The translations under genes were made by a program, and so were the position numbers. A stretch of DNA of 64,000 bases from NCBI RefSeq assembly GCF_964355755.1, contig NC_092676.1, forward strand, positions 9,406,288 to 9,470,287. The letters are read 5' to 3'. The notes under the pieces were generated by a model. It saw nothing but the letters and a program-made list of their open reading frames with translations. It made no database searches and was not told where the DNA came from. The stretch's first letter is position 1. The number at the start of each line of letters is the position of its first letter. Shown here one piece after another: positions 22,401-30,493 of this stretch. Source of the stretch: Antedon mediterranea. Taxonomy: Eukaryota > Echinodermata > Crinoidea > Comatulida > Antedonidae.

Positions 22401-23844
22401 ATGTTAGTGGTTGGAGTTGTAATGCATTTATTGTATAGTTTTTCTTTATTGTACAATGACAAATGAAGTTGTTTAATAATTATAACATTTGTATTTTTTA
22501 CTTTACTTGCACTTTGCAACTTCTAGTTATGCTAAGCTTATAATTCTACGCATGAATATCTTATTGTTTATTATTTTAGTTGACAGATGAAGGAACAGGA
22601 ACCAATGCCGTCTTTTGTGGTTTCCTGAAGCATTTCCATTGGACGTCAGAAACTCACATGGTAAAGTTGGAGTTTCACAGCAACAAAGGCACAAACAAAA
22701 AAGGATTCCAAGCGAAATATGAGAGCATTGAGACAGAAACAAACGGATATGGTTAGTGGAGTATACGTATACTGTGTTTGTTTTTATTACAAGCAAATAA
22801 TAGGCCTAATATACTAATTTACATATTTACAATAATTATACTTTGAATGGGCCGAGCCTAAACCCAGTAAGGAAAGGTTGATTTGCGTGAATTGGATATG
22901 TGTGCACGTGTATTCATATTATTTGTATCTACTTCCTGCGAAGCGAAAGAAATGCACAGCTAACCAGGCAGTTCGACGCGATTCACACTATTGCATTTTA
23001 AATTACATACCTTACATATTCACTTGGCTATTGATGTTGCTGGCGGCGTTTATCTCTCTTAAAAAAGTTAAAAACAAAAATTGACTATATTAAACCATTT
23101 TTTTTCATTCATTTAGTGCCAAGTTGCGGTATGACAATGTCTAAAAATGGAGGTATAATTGTGTCACCAAGCTACCCGGACCCTTACAAAAATAACTTCG
23201 AATGTGAAACCGTTATCCAAGCTAAGCAATCAGATGTAGTTGAACTTACTTTGAAAGAGTTTGAAGTTGAGTTTCACAACTCTTGTATATATGACTACTT
23301 GCAGGTACATTAATTTCATTATTCAAATATTGTAAAGCAATATAGGCCTAATCAGTAATAAGTAATACCGTATTTATTCGAATTGTTGTGATGTTTAATG
23401 TGTATAATTAATGTGTTACTTGTGTATTATGCGCATGTGATAGGGCATTATACGACGAAATAAATAAACGCCCGGGGCGTTTATTCGGGAGCAGGGTAGG
23501 GATTAAAAAAATGACCTAATGTTAACAAACCCCAAAACTAATTTTACTTCCAAAGTACTCCTTGTATATAAAGAACCAATGTACCTACTATAGTTGATTG
23601 ATCTTGCCCCGGTGTCCTTCTTCTTCTATATAGGCCTATTTATTTTTACCAACACTTATTATGCTTTTTCGATTGTTTGCAGATCACGGAGACTCAAGAC
23701 GGAAATGTAGAGGACCCACTATGTGGCTCAAGAACAGGCGACGTTCTCGAATTTACTGGCGGGATCAAACTGCTGTTTCACAGTGATAGCTCCGAATCAG
23801 ATAAAGGGTTCAAAATTTCTTATAGAGTAGTCAAAGCAGCGTAG
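1492..23844 (+). CDS. ADAMTS-like metalloprotease, gene 1 (3' part, 17 exons)
   Basis: Secreted zinc metalloprotease of the ADAMTS family, missing its 5' exons. My exons: 1492-1653, 2430-2567, 8704-8851, 9510-9608, 10100-10248, 10400-10463, 11441-11549, 12060-12205, 17408-17531, 17959-18036, 18218-18372, 19696-19971, 21356-21491, 21580-21761, 22580-22751, 23117-23304, 23683-23844. All junctions are GT-AG and the phases join to 828 residues and a TAG stop. The first two exons complete the zinc site HEMGHNLGMFHD across a splice. Then follow a disintegrin-like domain (8704-10150), TSP1-1 ([17 protein letters not shown]), Cys-rich (ending VGCDGKL...CGNCNGDG), spacer, TSP1-2 ([12 protein letters not shown]), TSP1-3 ([12 protein letters not shown]) and two CUB domains (21580-23844). 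The protein ends a few residues after CUB2, unlike gene 2. Introns hold a LINE, a 4.55 kb TIR element, a second LINE, a foldback element and a tRNA-like gene. AATAAA lies at 24204. The domain order resembles ADAMTS13, but orthology is not proven. Confidence 0.86.
1838..1930 (-). repeat. dispersed repeat with CGGT/ACCG tetranucleotides, short copy
   Basis: On the minus strand this reads AACAAGGCCATATAGATGGC, then a CAGTCGTGTGCTC-like stretch, then a run of ACCG-type tetranucleotides and CATAGTGAGCTGTAG. The same order of blocks occurs at 54283-54892 on the plus strand and in part at 24333-24395. It is therefore a dispersed family, not a local accident. No coding content. Confidence 0.5.
3038..3085. 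repeat. hairpin repeat with TCGCTTCGCTC centre
   Basis: An imperfect palindrome (GAGGGTTCGC ... GCGCACCCTC) is built around the centre TCGCTTCGCTC. It is followed on the right by a body (GAATGGTTCTCGAAAA) resembling the sequence next to the palindromes at 44547 and 46125. It lies in an intron of ADAMTS-like gene 1. It is probably one end of a mobile element of the same family. Confidence 0.5.
3440..3700. repeat. degenerate tandem repeat
   Basis: About three imperfect units contain ACAAATTGTAGTTCACGTAA, AGTAAAGGCCTTTA and TTGATTAGTTGAAT. Unit spacing is irregular at roughly 80-110 bases. No open reading frame. Confidence 0.55.
3764..4213. mobile_element. foldback element with GC hairpin
   Basis: The left arm (3764-3885) and right arm (4131-4213) are inverted copies. 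Both contain ACCAAAGATT, AAGATAGGTAACTG, AATCCATGGACGCCATTC and GGCGGACA. The left arm carries an extra perfect hairpin, GCGCCGCTACGCGGCGC, at 3782-3798, which the right arm lacks. About 245 bases of unique AT-rich sequence separate the arms. It is a non-coding MITE or foldback in an intron of ADAMTS-like gene 1. Confidence 0.65.
4391..4456. repeat. dispersed repeat end, copy 1
   Basis: The stretch GCATTGTGCTCGCCTATGTC followed by AATTAACGATAATTTATATATAGAT is nearly identical to 8228-8287. The outer TTTATATATAGAT also ends both arms of the foldback at 43626-45738, so these are probably related TIR ends. Confidence 0.5.
4793..4855. repeat. hairpin repeat with TCGCTTCGCTC centre
   Basis: GAGGGTGAGC, the 11-base centre TCGCTTCGCTC, then GCTCCCCATCTAGG, followed by CGATCGTTCTCGGAAT. 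This is a diverged relative of the palindromes at 3038, 44547 and 46088, in the same orientation as the 3038 copy. Confidence 0.45.
5110..7465 (-). mobile_element. LINE (non-LTR retrotransposon), 5'-truncated and frameshifted
   Basis: Minus-strand pieces in order: the C-terminal part of an endonuclease plus linker (7461-6979, with [25 protein letters not shown] and [18 protein letters not shown]); a linker and start of the reverse transcriptase (6998-6449, several frames, [13 protein letters not shown]); the RT core (6489-5869, with [25 protein letters not shown] and the catalytic box YVDD); and a thumb/C-terminal part down to about 5300. The 3' end at 5110-5150 is AATAAAGTTTTAATAGAATT followed by short GAATT repeats, a typical LINE tail. 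Frame changes near 6970, 6660 and 6480 and loss of the 5' half make it non-functional. It sits inside a 6.1 kb intron of ADAMTS-like gene 1 in opposite orientation. The family resembles the endonuclease-plus-RT LINEs of fish and invertebrates; I cannot fix the clade. Confidence 0.87.
8228..8290. repeat. dispersed repeat end, copy 2
   Basis: Near-identical to 4391-4456: CCATTGTGCTCGCCTATGTC, then AATTAACCATAATTTATATATAGAT. Read inward from the right end it begins ATCTATATATAAATT, as do the arms of the 43.6-45.7 kb foldback. Confidence 0.5.
8490..8594. repeat. possible Tigger/pogo-like transposon end
   Basis: Read from the right end on the minus strand it starts TA then CAGTTGAACCTTCC, followed by GC-rich sequence with a repeated GCGGTC / GCGACC motif. 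This resembles the ends of Tigger-type mariner elements, which insert at TA. The partner end and any transposase are not visible. Low-confidence call. Confidence 0.3.
10627..10666. repeat. perfect 15-bp stem hairpin
   Basis: GTGCGTTAGTGGAGA (10627-10641) is exactly complementary to TCTCCACTAACGCAC (10652-10666) around a 10-base loop. It lies in an ADAMTS-like gene 1 intron without other recognisable element structure. Confidence 0.6.
12380..12606 (+). repeat. LINE-like 3' end with (ATT)n tail
   Basis: A T-rich untranslated-type stretch ends in GCCGAATAAATATT and an (ATT)n run at 12588-12606. This is the usual 3' end of several invertebrate LINE families. No coding sequence remains. It abuts the left end of the 4.55 kb TIR element at 12616. 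Confidence 0.4.
12753..13305. mobile_element. TIR MITE, family TTAAAGATGTATTGTCC, copy A
   Basis: Bounded by TTAAAGATGTATTGTCCC and its inverse GGGACAATACATCTTTAA. It is nearly identical along its length to 33100-33638. Shared internal marks include TTTACGTAATTAACAGGTAA, GCGAGCGAAAGTAAACAAAG and AACTTTGACTGGAAGTCAAA. There is no transposase. TTAA at both ends is consistent with a TTAA target duplication. Confidence 0.8.
14103..14990. repeat. minisatellite of about 75-bp units, interrupted
   Basis: Nine copies of a core CTGCCATCAATATGATGG (two variants read CTGCCATCAAATATGATG) lie near 14122, 14202, 14508, 14596, 14669, 14744, 14820, 14856 and 14931. Each is followed by ATTATGATTATAGATTTAAA and GAACACGTAAGCTACATTTG. 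The core is close to palindromic. The array is split by a 213-bp duplicated block at 14266-14478. Confidence 0.8.
14266..14478. repeat. 213-bp block duplicated at 15391-15603
   Basis: Starts TTGACCAACACCGTAAACGT and ends CTTCCCTGGATATGAG, almost identical to 15391-15603. Both copies end in a 50-bp palindrome: GAAGAGTTAAATTAC, spacer, GTAATTTAACTCTTC. The 15.4 kb copy belongs to the decayed nuclease-like gene, so this copy is a displaced piece of it inserted in the minisatellite. Confidence 0.75.
15030..16025 (-). pseudogene. decayed gene of an uncharacterised PIN/FEN-like family with Cys-rich tail
   Basis: Minus-strand pieces in order: [18 protein letters not shown] ... GGFMKES ... [11 protein letters not shown] (16025-15789); [13 protein letters not shown]-like text after a frameshift, here [17 protein letters not shown], then KYLSIKDIF and [10 protein letters not shown] (15790-15605); an [17 protein letters not shown]-like stretch and ICYVYG (15540-15400); [20 protein letters not shown] (about 15340-15280); and [12 protein letters not shown] with a cysteine-rich end (CGC, CNN) to about 15040. 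This order ([30 protein letters not shown], Cys-rich) is one I recognise from large, unnamed multicopy families in invertebrate genomes. The acid-rich DTDVLVIL core suggests a PIN/FEN-like nuclease fold, which is inference. Frameshifts, stops and a palindromic insertion make it dead. It lies within the 4.55 kb TIR element. Confidence 0.55.
15391..15603. repeat. 213-bp block duplicated at 14266-14478
   Basis: Second copy of the duplicated block. Here it is in its original context, inside the decayed nuclease-like gene. A palindrome of about 50 bp at 15547-15597 interrupts the coding sense between GCHTT and AWEV and looks like a small insertion that was present before the duplication. Confidence 0.7.
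17040..17086. repeat. right end of a TTAAAGATGTATTGTCC-family MITE
   Basis: GGGGGACAATACATCTTTAA matches the right TIR of the MITEs at 12753 and 33100. A left TIR partner is not visible, so this may be a truncated copy with its body in 16950-17060. Confidence 0.45.
18440..19425 (+). mobile_element. 5'-truncated LINE, RT C-terminus and 3' UTR
   Basis: An open frame to 19069 starts in the RT thumb region ([28 protein letters not shown]) and ends with the conserved C-terminal block [11 protein letters not shown] ... [10 protein letters not shown]. The 3' UTR runs to AGCAATAAATATTACTTACT near 19425, a LINE-type tail. Only the last 190 codons remain, so it is a dead-on-arrival copy. It lies in the intron between spacer and TSP1-2 exons of ADAMTS-like gene 1, in the same orientation. 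It is a different family from the LINE at 5110-7465. Confidence 0.8.
20112..21206. mobile_element. Mutator-like foldback element with 10-bp target duplication
   Basis: The element starts GGGTGTCACGAAACCTAAGA and ends with the exact inverse. It is flanked on both sides by the perfect direct repeat GATGATCACA (20102-20111 and 21207-21216). The arms extend about 350-550 bases inward (CACGAAAGCTAAGA subrepeats, a CTCCCCATGCTCAATG block inverted at 20690) around a short unique centre. There is no transposase. Long TIRs with a 9-11 bp duplication are typical of Mutator-like elements; assignment to that superfamily is inference. It lies in an intron of ADAMTS-like gene 1. Confidence 0.8.
21997..22068 (+). 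tRNA. tRNA-Glu-like gene with AUC anticodon
   Basis: A 72-base cloverleaf can be drawn. The acceptor is GCCCCAG with TTGGGGC. The D-arm, GTCTAATGGTTAGGA, is as in animal tRNA-Glu. The anticodon stem is TCTGC/GCAGG with loop ATATCAA, and the T-arm is CCGAG-TTCGAGT-CTCGG. The discriminator is G. A TTTTT run follows three bases later as a Pol III terminator. The body resembles tRNA-Glu, but position 34 is A, giving anticodon AUC, which would read the Asp codon GAU. No intron and no encoded CCA. It lies in an intron of ADAMTS-like gene 1 between the two exons of CUB1. It could be a functional variant, a pseudogene or a tRNA-derived repeat. Confidence 0.7.
22110..22420 (-). mobile_element. Penelope-like element fragment candidate
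   Basis: After a (TA)n run, the plus strand carries AATCCAAAGGCAAATTACTG, TGGATCTCAATGGAGATAC and then AGCTTTCGGGCAACACTAGC with CCTTCATCAGTG. On the minus strand this reads CTGATGAAGGGC, spacer, GCCCGAAA. I recognise this as a widespread invertebrate repeat associated with Penelope-like elements. The CTGATGA-stem-GAAA arrangement resembles a hammerhead ribozyme core, with one extra base before the stem. No ORF of the element is present. Confidence 0.4.
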
Positions 23845-26496
23845 ACTACGGCTACCAATCCCAAGGCCATTATAAATATTATTCAAAAAAATGACTGAAC
23901 TAATATTTAGTCTATCAAATCGTAATATTCTTATTAATATTATTAAAATATTAAATTATATTGCTTGCATTATACACGCTTTGAAATCAATATTTTCTCT
24001 AACATCATTTAATAATTAAAATTGCTATAATGTTCCGGTGTACTCCACCAAACGATTTGTTTTATACATTGACACATTGCTAATACAAATATTGATGTTG
24101 TAATCAGTATTAAAATAAGTTTATATTTTTACACACTTATTAATAATAATTAATATATTTGATAGTGGTCTGTAATGCATTACACGACACCTCTGAGTTA
24201 CTAAATAAATTAACTATATCTGCAACTATGTCTAATTTCATTCAATCGTACAACCATAAAAAGGTAACTCAAGTGAGTAGGTACAAAGCATTACCATTGC
24301 AACAATGCACGAACAAACAAAAAAACTTAAATAGAACAAGGCCATATACATGCCTGCAGTCGCGTGCTCAAGTTAGCGTTTTATGCACGCGACTCACAGA
24401 GCCGTACTGTATACTGATCGCATACTGCGAATGGTGCGAAGAATCCCAATTAGCGCACCAATGATAAGAGATAGTTTAAATAATCCATCGCTTGTGAATG
24501 GTCAAATAAACTGCGTTGCGCTTAGCTGTACGTCCTTACGTTAGAGTCCTGGTAGTGAGAACTAAGCTTTATATAGAAAGCTTTCGATTTGCGACTACCG
24601 ACGACTACTACATCATAGAAATTCAATGTGTATATGAGTGAATATTGGGATGTGTTTCCTCGGTCATCCTCGTCAATACCAAAATAATTTTGAAAAAAGT
24701 AGCTGGTGGTCCAACCTAAAATGCCACTTATAATTTGCATTATGAAACAAAATATAGCTGAGCTAAGATCATTTTTGAATAAAATTAGCTGCTATTTTAA
24801 CAAGTTGCATGACTTTAAGGTCAGACATAATAGAACAAAATACAATAAAACATTTTCGGAACGATTTTTTTAAAACCGTATTTTAAATTTAAATGAATTC
24901 TAGAGTTGGTCAGGCGAAACTTGAAATAGTCTATATTTCGAAGTTAGTGTTTATTCATAAGAAAAAGCAAGTATTTTTTAATAATTAATAAAAGTGGACC
25001 TTTTTGTCATGTTGCGGGCCGATTTGATTTTCAGTGGTTAGCGACGAAATGGAATTGATCTAAAACTGTGATTAAATTCGGTATTAAAGTGGTATGGACA
25101 ACTTCCTTTTTTGGAATAGCGTTTAACTGCACCTTTTTAAATTGAAAGCAACGGTCGCTTAAAAACCAATATAAATGGTTACTTAAAATAATGTTCGGCA
25201 TTGGTTTGCAGTGATGACAAACGCATCAACATGGGTCTGAAGTAACCGACAGCTCTCTACCAGCGTACCCACAATTATAGTGTACACCGTAAGTTTCAAG
25301 TTTATGTAGTTACTCAGACAAAACTCAGACTTGTAAATACGATTAATAACCCGTACTACGTACTTGTATCCACGTGAATAAATACCATTGCGCAAATGCG
25401 AATATACTGTACAATGATCACCTAGGTATAGTTTTCACCTTTAATAGTACTGTACGTGATGAATGATGACTATCGATTTTAATTAACGGAATCATTAATT
25501 TGTTTTCGACGTGTAAGACGAAACATTGCACTATGTCACTTTATTATTACACCGGTTTTTAGTTTGTAAACTATCAGCTGAATGGACAACGTGTAACCGT
25601 AACCTTTATAAAGTATGACATATGTATTGATTCTATACTCATTTTGTAACTTTAAATATTAAAAAAACACACACAATAATTTAAGAAAATAATAAATACG
25701 ATTGGTAAAGTTGTATCACAAAAAACACAATTAGTAATATAATGTCATTGAAAGCATCAAAACCAGTTTTGATACATCGACTGAATGGTATACAATTATA
25801 TTTAATTTGATTTTAGCAGCTAATACCGCAGTGCTATATTGTAAGTGTAACAACCTATTGAGCTTTCTCTAACACTGGTAATACCATTTTAATCATTCCA
25901 CAGGAGAATTGTATTTAGGTATGTTAGTTTAATCAAGAATATAGATAGATAGTCAGCTAGTTTTAAAACGGTTAACGAACTTCTACTAATTATATATTAT
26001 TTAAAATGTCTTGTGATCACCGCATAGACCGTCTCGTCGTGTGTATCAGCGTTTCTTCGTCGTCGATGCTCTGGTCTCAGTGGCTTTATACATTTGTAAA
26101 CGGCATAATTAAAGAGAAGAAAAGGATACGAAGAGTATAGTATATCGTATTATATATAACGTTATACAGATTAGTCGATTGAAAGATTCAGTTTAGAAAC
26201 AAGAATTTAAACTTTATAATTAATCAAATATACTGAAAACTTTGAAAGTTCCATATAATCCTACCTGAATAATCATTGGTTGATAGTAAAAATAGAACAA
26301 GATGACGTAACAGTTACAGATTCAGACGATAACCATCGTAACAGACTTTAGCATGACGTCAGTCGAATATAATAAACCACAATAGTGTCTGTGTTAAGCA
26401 CATTAAAACAAAGTAGATCTTATAATTGAAGAATGTCTAAAAGTTTTGGCGCGAGGTAGCGTATTTTAGCGTTACATTTACATTTTTACTTTGACA
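23845..26496. other. intergenic interval between ADAMTS-like gene 1 and the kinase gene
   Basis: The first ~400 bases are probably the 3' UTR of ADAMTS-like gene 1, with AATAAA at 24204. A partial copy of the CCATATAGATGGC / CAGTCGCGTG repeat lies at 24333-24395. The remainder is AT-rich with no ORF that shows coding character, no splice-linked exons and no RNA gene that I can see. The last few tens of bases hold the kinase promoter. Confidence 0.5.
26444..26453 (+). promoter_or_regulatory. E2F-like site upstream of the kinase gene
   Basis: TTTTGGCGCG lies 43 bases before the kinase start codon and fits the E2F consensus TTTSSCGC. A single match of this length is weak evidence. A second inverted match, CGCGCCAAAA, is at 28588-28597. 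Confidence 0.25.
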
Positions 26497-27803
26497 ATGG
26501 ATAATGCTGTAATACCAAAGGACATGATACATCTAGATGCCTTGTTACCTAATGGTGTTCCGCTACTTTCTTTAGATGTTCTCCAGCCATTGTTACAAGA
26601 TAACCAACAGGTAAGCATTGGTACACATAGGGATTATACTATACCATTTATAAGTCGTGGTAGACGACTTAGTTCCAACTCCATAACCGAAATTTACTCT
26701 TTAAGAACATGTTTGTATTCCCATATTTGAAATGACGTTCGAAACATTCCACTTCTTTTGAAGTTTGTCCTAACATAATTCTAATTTTAAAGAATAATAT
26801 GAACGTACGTACAATTTGAAGCAACAATTACATGGTCATTTTATCAGTAAAACATTTACCAATACTACATAACCTATTGTATGGAGCACAACAACAACAT
26901 AGAGTTGTCTGCGCAAAGAACTCCGTAGTAATATGAGGTTTATTGAGAAAGTACAAACATTACAACATGATGCTATTAAAGCACAGCTGTTTTATCAGTT
27001 TATCCATATTCATTCGTTGTTTTTAGGTTAAACTTGGAAAGGGTGCATTTGGTGAAGTATTGCTGTGTCGTCTTGGTGGGGAAAATGGTGAACTGGTCGC
27101 TGTGAAAAGGTGCTTATTAGCTGAAAATGACAAGATACAAAGATGTATTGATAAGCTTCAAGTAAGCATTGAAGCAAGAACTCAGATGATGTTGTCTGCT
27201 GAGATATGCGACGTGTTCCCGCGTGTTTATGGTACCTGCACATACGGCACGAGCGATGGGATCATAATGGAATTTATTGGGGATTCATCAACATTCGAAA
27301 CTGTAACGTTATACGATGTTATTACCAAAAACATGGTTCATCTATCTTTAACTGATGGATTTCACTGCGCACTAGATATTGCAATTGGAATCAAAATTTT
27401 GCAGACATTTGGTTTGATTCACAACGATCTAGCAAGCAGAAATATACTTCTACATAAATTCGATCACCACTGGGCAGCAAAGATTACGGACTTTGGCTGT
27501 GTGTGTTCATCGGCCGTTCCTTACGACGTATTCCAATTGAATGACACACCACCAGACGAAAGAACCGGGCGGATTATCAAATACCGCGAATACGCACCGG
27601 AACGATTTTATCCGGAGTCGCCACCAACATTTGCGTCAGATATTTACAGCCTAGGAATCATCATTGTCAACATTGCTGATCATGTCAACTCCAACTTTCT
27701 ACGATGTGTCGGTAAATTATGCTCGAGTGCGGATCCGAAAGACAGACCAAGAATTGAGTATATAGAAGAAAGGTTGTTATCAGGAATCAAATGTATTCGA
27801 TAA
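26497..27803 (+). CDS. compact protein kinase with HND triplet
   Basis: Two exons, 26497-26610 and 27027-27803, joined in phase 0, give 296 residues. ATG at 26497 is the first in-frame start and exon 1 ends in a clean GTAAGC donor. Kinase motifs: glycine loop GKGAFGEV (42-49), VAVK lysine K65, catalytic loop HNDLASRN (170-177), DFG (193-195), APE (228-230), SDIYSLGI and a final DRPR. The DLASRN loop and the final DRPR motif are tyrosine-kinase-like, but the usual HRD arginine is Asn. The C-lobe between SLGI and DRPR is about 25 residues shorter than usual. K65, D172, N177 and D193 are present, so activity is plausible. No signal peptide, membrane segment or accessory domain is visible, so it is a cytosolic stand-alone kinase. 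The substrate is unknown. Invertebrates have expanded families of such HND kinases. Confidence 0.82.
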
Positions 27804-30493
27804 AATACAGTACATGATAGAGTTGAAGAATTTCATAAATAGGCCTATAACACCTACCAAAAATCATCATAGTTTTTAAAACGTTTCTATTGTTTTGATA
27901 TTGTTAATAGCTATACAATCTAATTTGCTTTATAATAGCCTATGTGTCAAATTAATTCACTGAAACGTTTTTCTATTAATAATCGAAAGCTACTAGACAC
28001 TGAATAGAAACAATGGCCTACCACTTACGTTAATTACAGCAGATTTAGTTTTAAAAAAATACAGACAATTGGCCAAGGATCAAAACTAAATACGTCTGCG
28101 TGACGAAGAGATTAGTTATTTATCAGATATCACAACGACGGACTATCGAAACTGTCGTTTGTCATTGGTCAATTCGCTTGCCTTCCGTCTCAGTTTGTTG
28201 CGTCAAGGTAGTTTATTTTGGATCCGCCCATGGGTTCAAAATCGACGGTTCATGCGCAATTAAAATGTGTAAACAAATAGAGTAAGATTTACAATAACAA
28301 TATACAATAAATTGTATAAAAATATTTATAATTATATAAATTTACCGGCAAAAAAATAATAATTGTTTTAACGTTTAAGATGAGGAATAAAGCCGCCGAA
28401 CAAGATTTAAATCCAGGTTCTTCTGATGGAGACATTTTATGGTATTTGGATTTCAGTTTATTTGGATGGCTTAAGTAGGCCTACTCCAACCTTGTTGAAT
28501 TGAATAATTCAGGAAACTAATAATAATATACGGATATAGTAATCGGTGCTAAGGCGTGAATATAATAGTTTCCGCTTTATATTTACGGCGCGCCAAAACT
28601 CATACCTATATCCAGGATCGAAAGAATGAGATTACGTTGATTCCTTGATATTAACACTGCATTCATTTCAATTGGTTTTTGTTGATCTGAAAAAAACAAT
28701 AGAATTGCTGAAATACCAGTCTTTTCCAGCTCATCACAAATTGTTTTTTTCTCTGATATGGTTTTCACTTTTTTAATAAATTTAAATATAGAGAGACAAA
28801 ATGTGTTGTCTTTTTTATAGTGTCAACATAGCCTACAGCATTATTTCCAGCTTATTTCCAACAAAATGTCTACCAATCTAAAGGACAATTACAAGTTGTT
28901 CTTATTCAACTTTGGTGAAAGTAAAGTAAGAAAACTTTCTTAACAAAAATCTCCATTTGCGCATCCAATAGAAAAATAAAAAAAATTTCAATTTTGTAAA
29001 TAATTATTACCTTGAAACTATCAATAAACATAATTAATGAAAACAATACATTATATGCCTTTACTTAACATTGAAAAACTGGCCCAATGTAATACCGAAT
29101 TCTTGGAGAAACCACGGACATACACACAGACAGGCAATACTTTTGCCTTTGGTAGATAATCCAGTTACCTTGGAAATTAATGCTAACCACGACAGCGACA
29201 AAGAAACGCACACTTTACACAAAGATCAATAACGAACAAAGTTCAGATATTCCAAAATGTAGGCCACTATCCCTATCCTTTTCCACACAATACACATTAC
29301 TCGGACGCAACCAGTAATCGAGCAAGCCCACAGATTAGAATGTCAACACCCACTTAACCTGACAGCACTAATAGAAACTCCAATAAACCAATGGAAATAG
29401 TTGTAAGTAAGGGAAATATAGGCTTAAATATGAATAATAGGATAGAAGTGAGTGTATGCCCATTTTTAGTAATAACCTGGAATAATCCAAAAGAAACCCC
29501 AAAATAACTACTCCACTGCAATGATTCAAAGAATATGTGGTAAACAGTAGTATTACTAATTGACTCATCTTTAAACCGTCAGGTAAAATTAAAATAATTA
29601 TTTAAATGATTTCATTTTAATCAAAACAAATAAAATGTGATGTGTCCAATTTTAAAAAAAGGGTATAAAAATGAAAAGTTTGACATCACCCAAAAAAGTA
29701 TCACAAATCATGTAAAATGTCACTTAAATTATCGAGAATGAAATAATAAAAAAAACAATTATTTATTTATTATCCCTTTAATAATAAAGTAAATCGATGT
29801 AATATTATACTTCATTAAAAAATACATTACACAGCGTGTTTAATCATGGTCTTGATACAGGTAGGACACTTACCATCGTTTAATTCCACTAAATGTTGGT
29901 TTTAGTCTAATAATATTACCTATATTACCCGAATTATATTTAAGTTTATAATATAATAGGCTTACATACTAATCGCAATGAGATATTACGTAATAGTCAA
30001 CGAAAATAATATAAACTCAACTACAATATGATAAGCTATACTATAATTATTACGGTTAAGTAATATATCGTACCGTCGGGAATGCAATCTAAACTCTTGT
30101 TATATAAATACCATGATTGGTTAAATTTATCTCATTTTTTATATTAAAAGTTAAAATTATGATTAACTACCCATATGGTCTGTATAAAGCAATGGCGCAT
30201 CCTCAAACTGTTACCGGTATATAATATAACACAGAGCCTCATATTTGATAGTATAAGACAATTTAACGTTGACCTTATGCAGTGGACAGATAATAGTTCA
30301 TCGACTTTTCAGTGGGTTGGACTTAAGCACACATGCTTATGGAGGGAATAATCGGAAGTTGACGGAAGATGAGTTTGCCTCTGACACGCCGCTTCAATGC
30401 CAATATAAACGCCACCTCTTTTTCAAATCGTAGTAGATCTGGAAATATCGCATTATTGACAGTTTATTATAGAGAATAAAATATATCAGTAAA
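27804..30493. other. intergenic interval between the kinase and ADAMTS-like gene 2
   Basis: AT-rich sequence with a possible poly(A) signal AATAAA at 28386 for the kinase. Open frames are short and show no domain. 29040-29400 is less AT-rich and may be an old transposon relic, but I recognise no motif. The last 100 bases carry the promoter of ADAMTS-like gene 2. Confidence 0.45.
30403..30409 (+). promoter_or_regulatory. TATA-like box of ADAMTS-like gene 2
   Basis: ATATAAA in the context CCAATATAAACGCC lies 85 bases before the predicted start codon. Position and GC-rich flanks fit a core promoter, but there is no direct evidence of a transcription start. Confidence 0.25.

Noticed and set aside
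22527-22796. Minus-strand open frame across a CUB exon
   Set aside because: It is the antisense of the well-supported CUB1 exon 22580-22751 and has no domain of its own.
24159-24464. 101-codon open frame downstream of ADAMTS-like gene 1
   Set aside because: It overlaps the likely 3' UTR and a dispersed repeat, with no recognisable motif.
29040-29400. Possible LTR retrotransposon remnant
   Set aside because: Composition differs from the surroundings, but no protease, RT, integrase or LTR pair could be seen.
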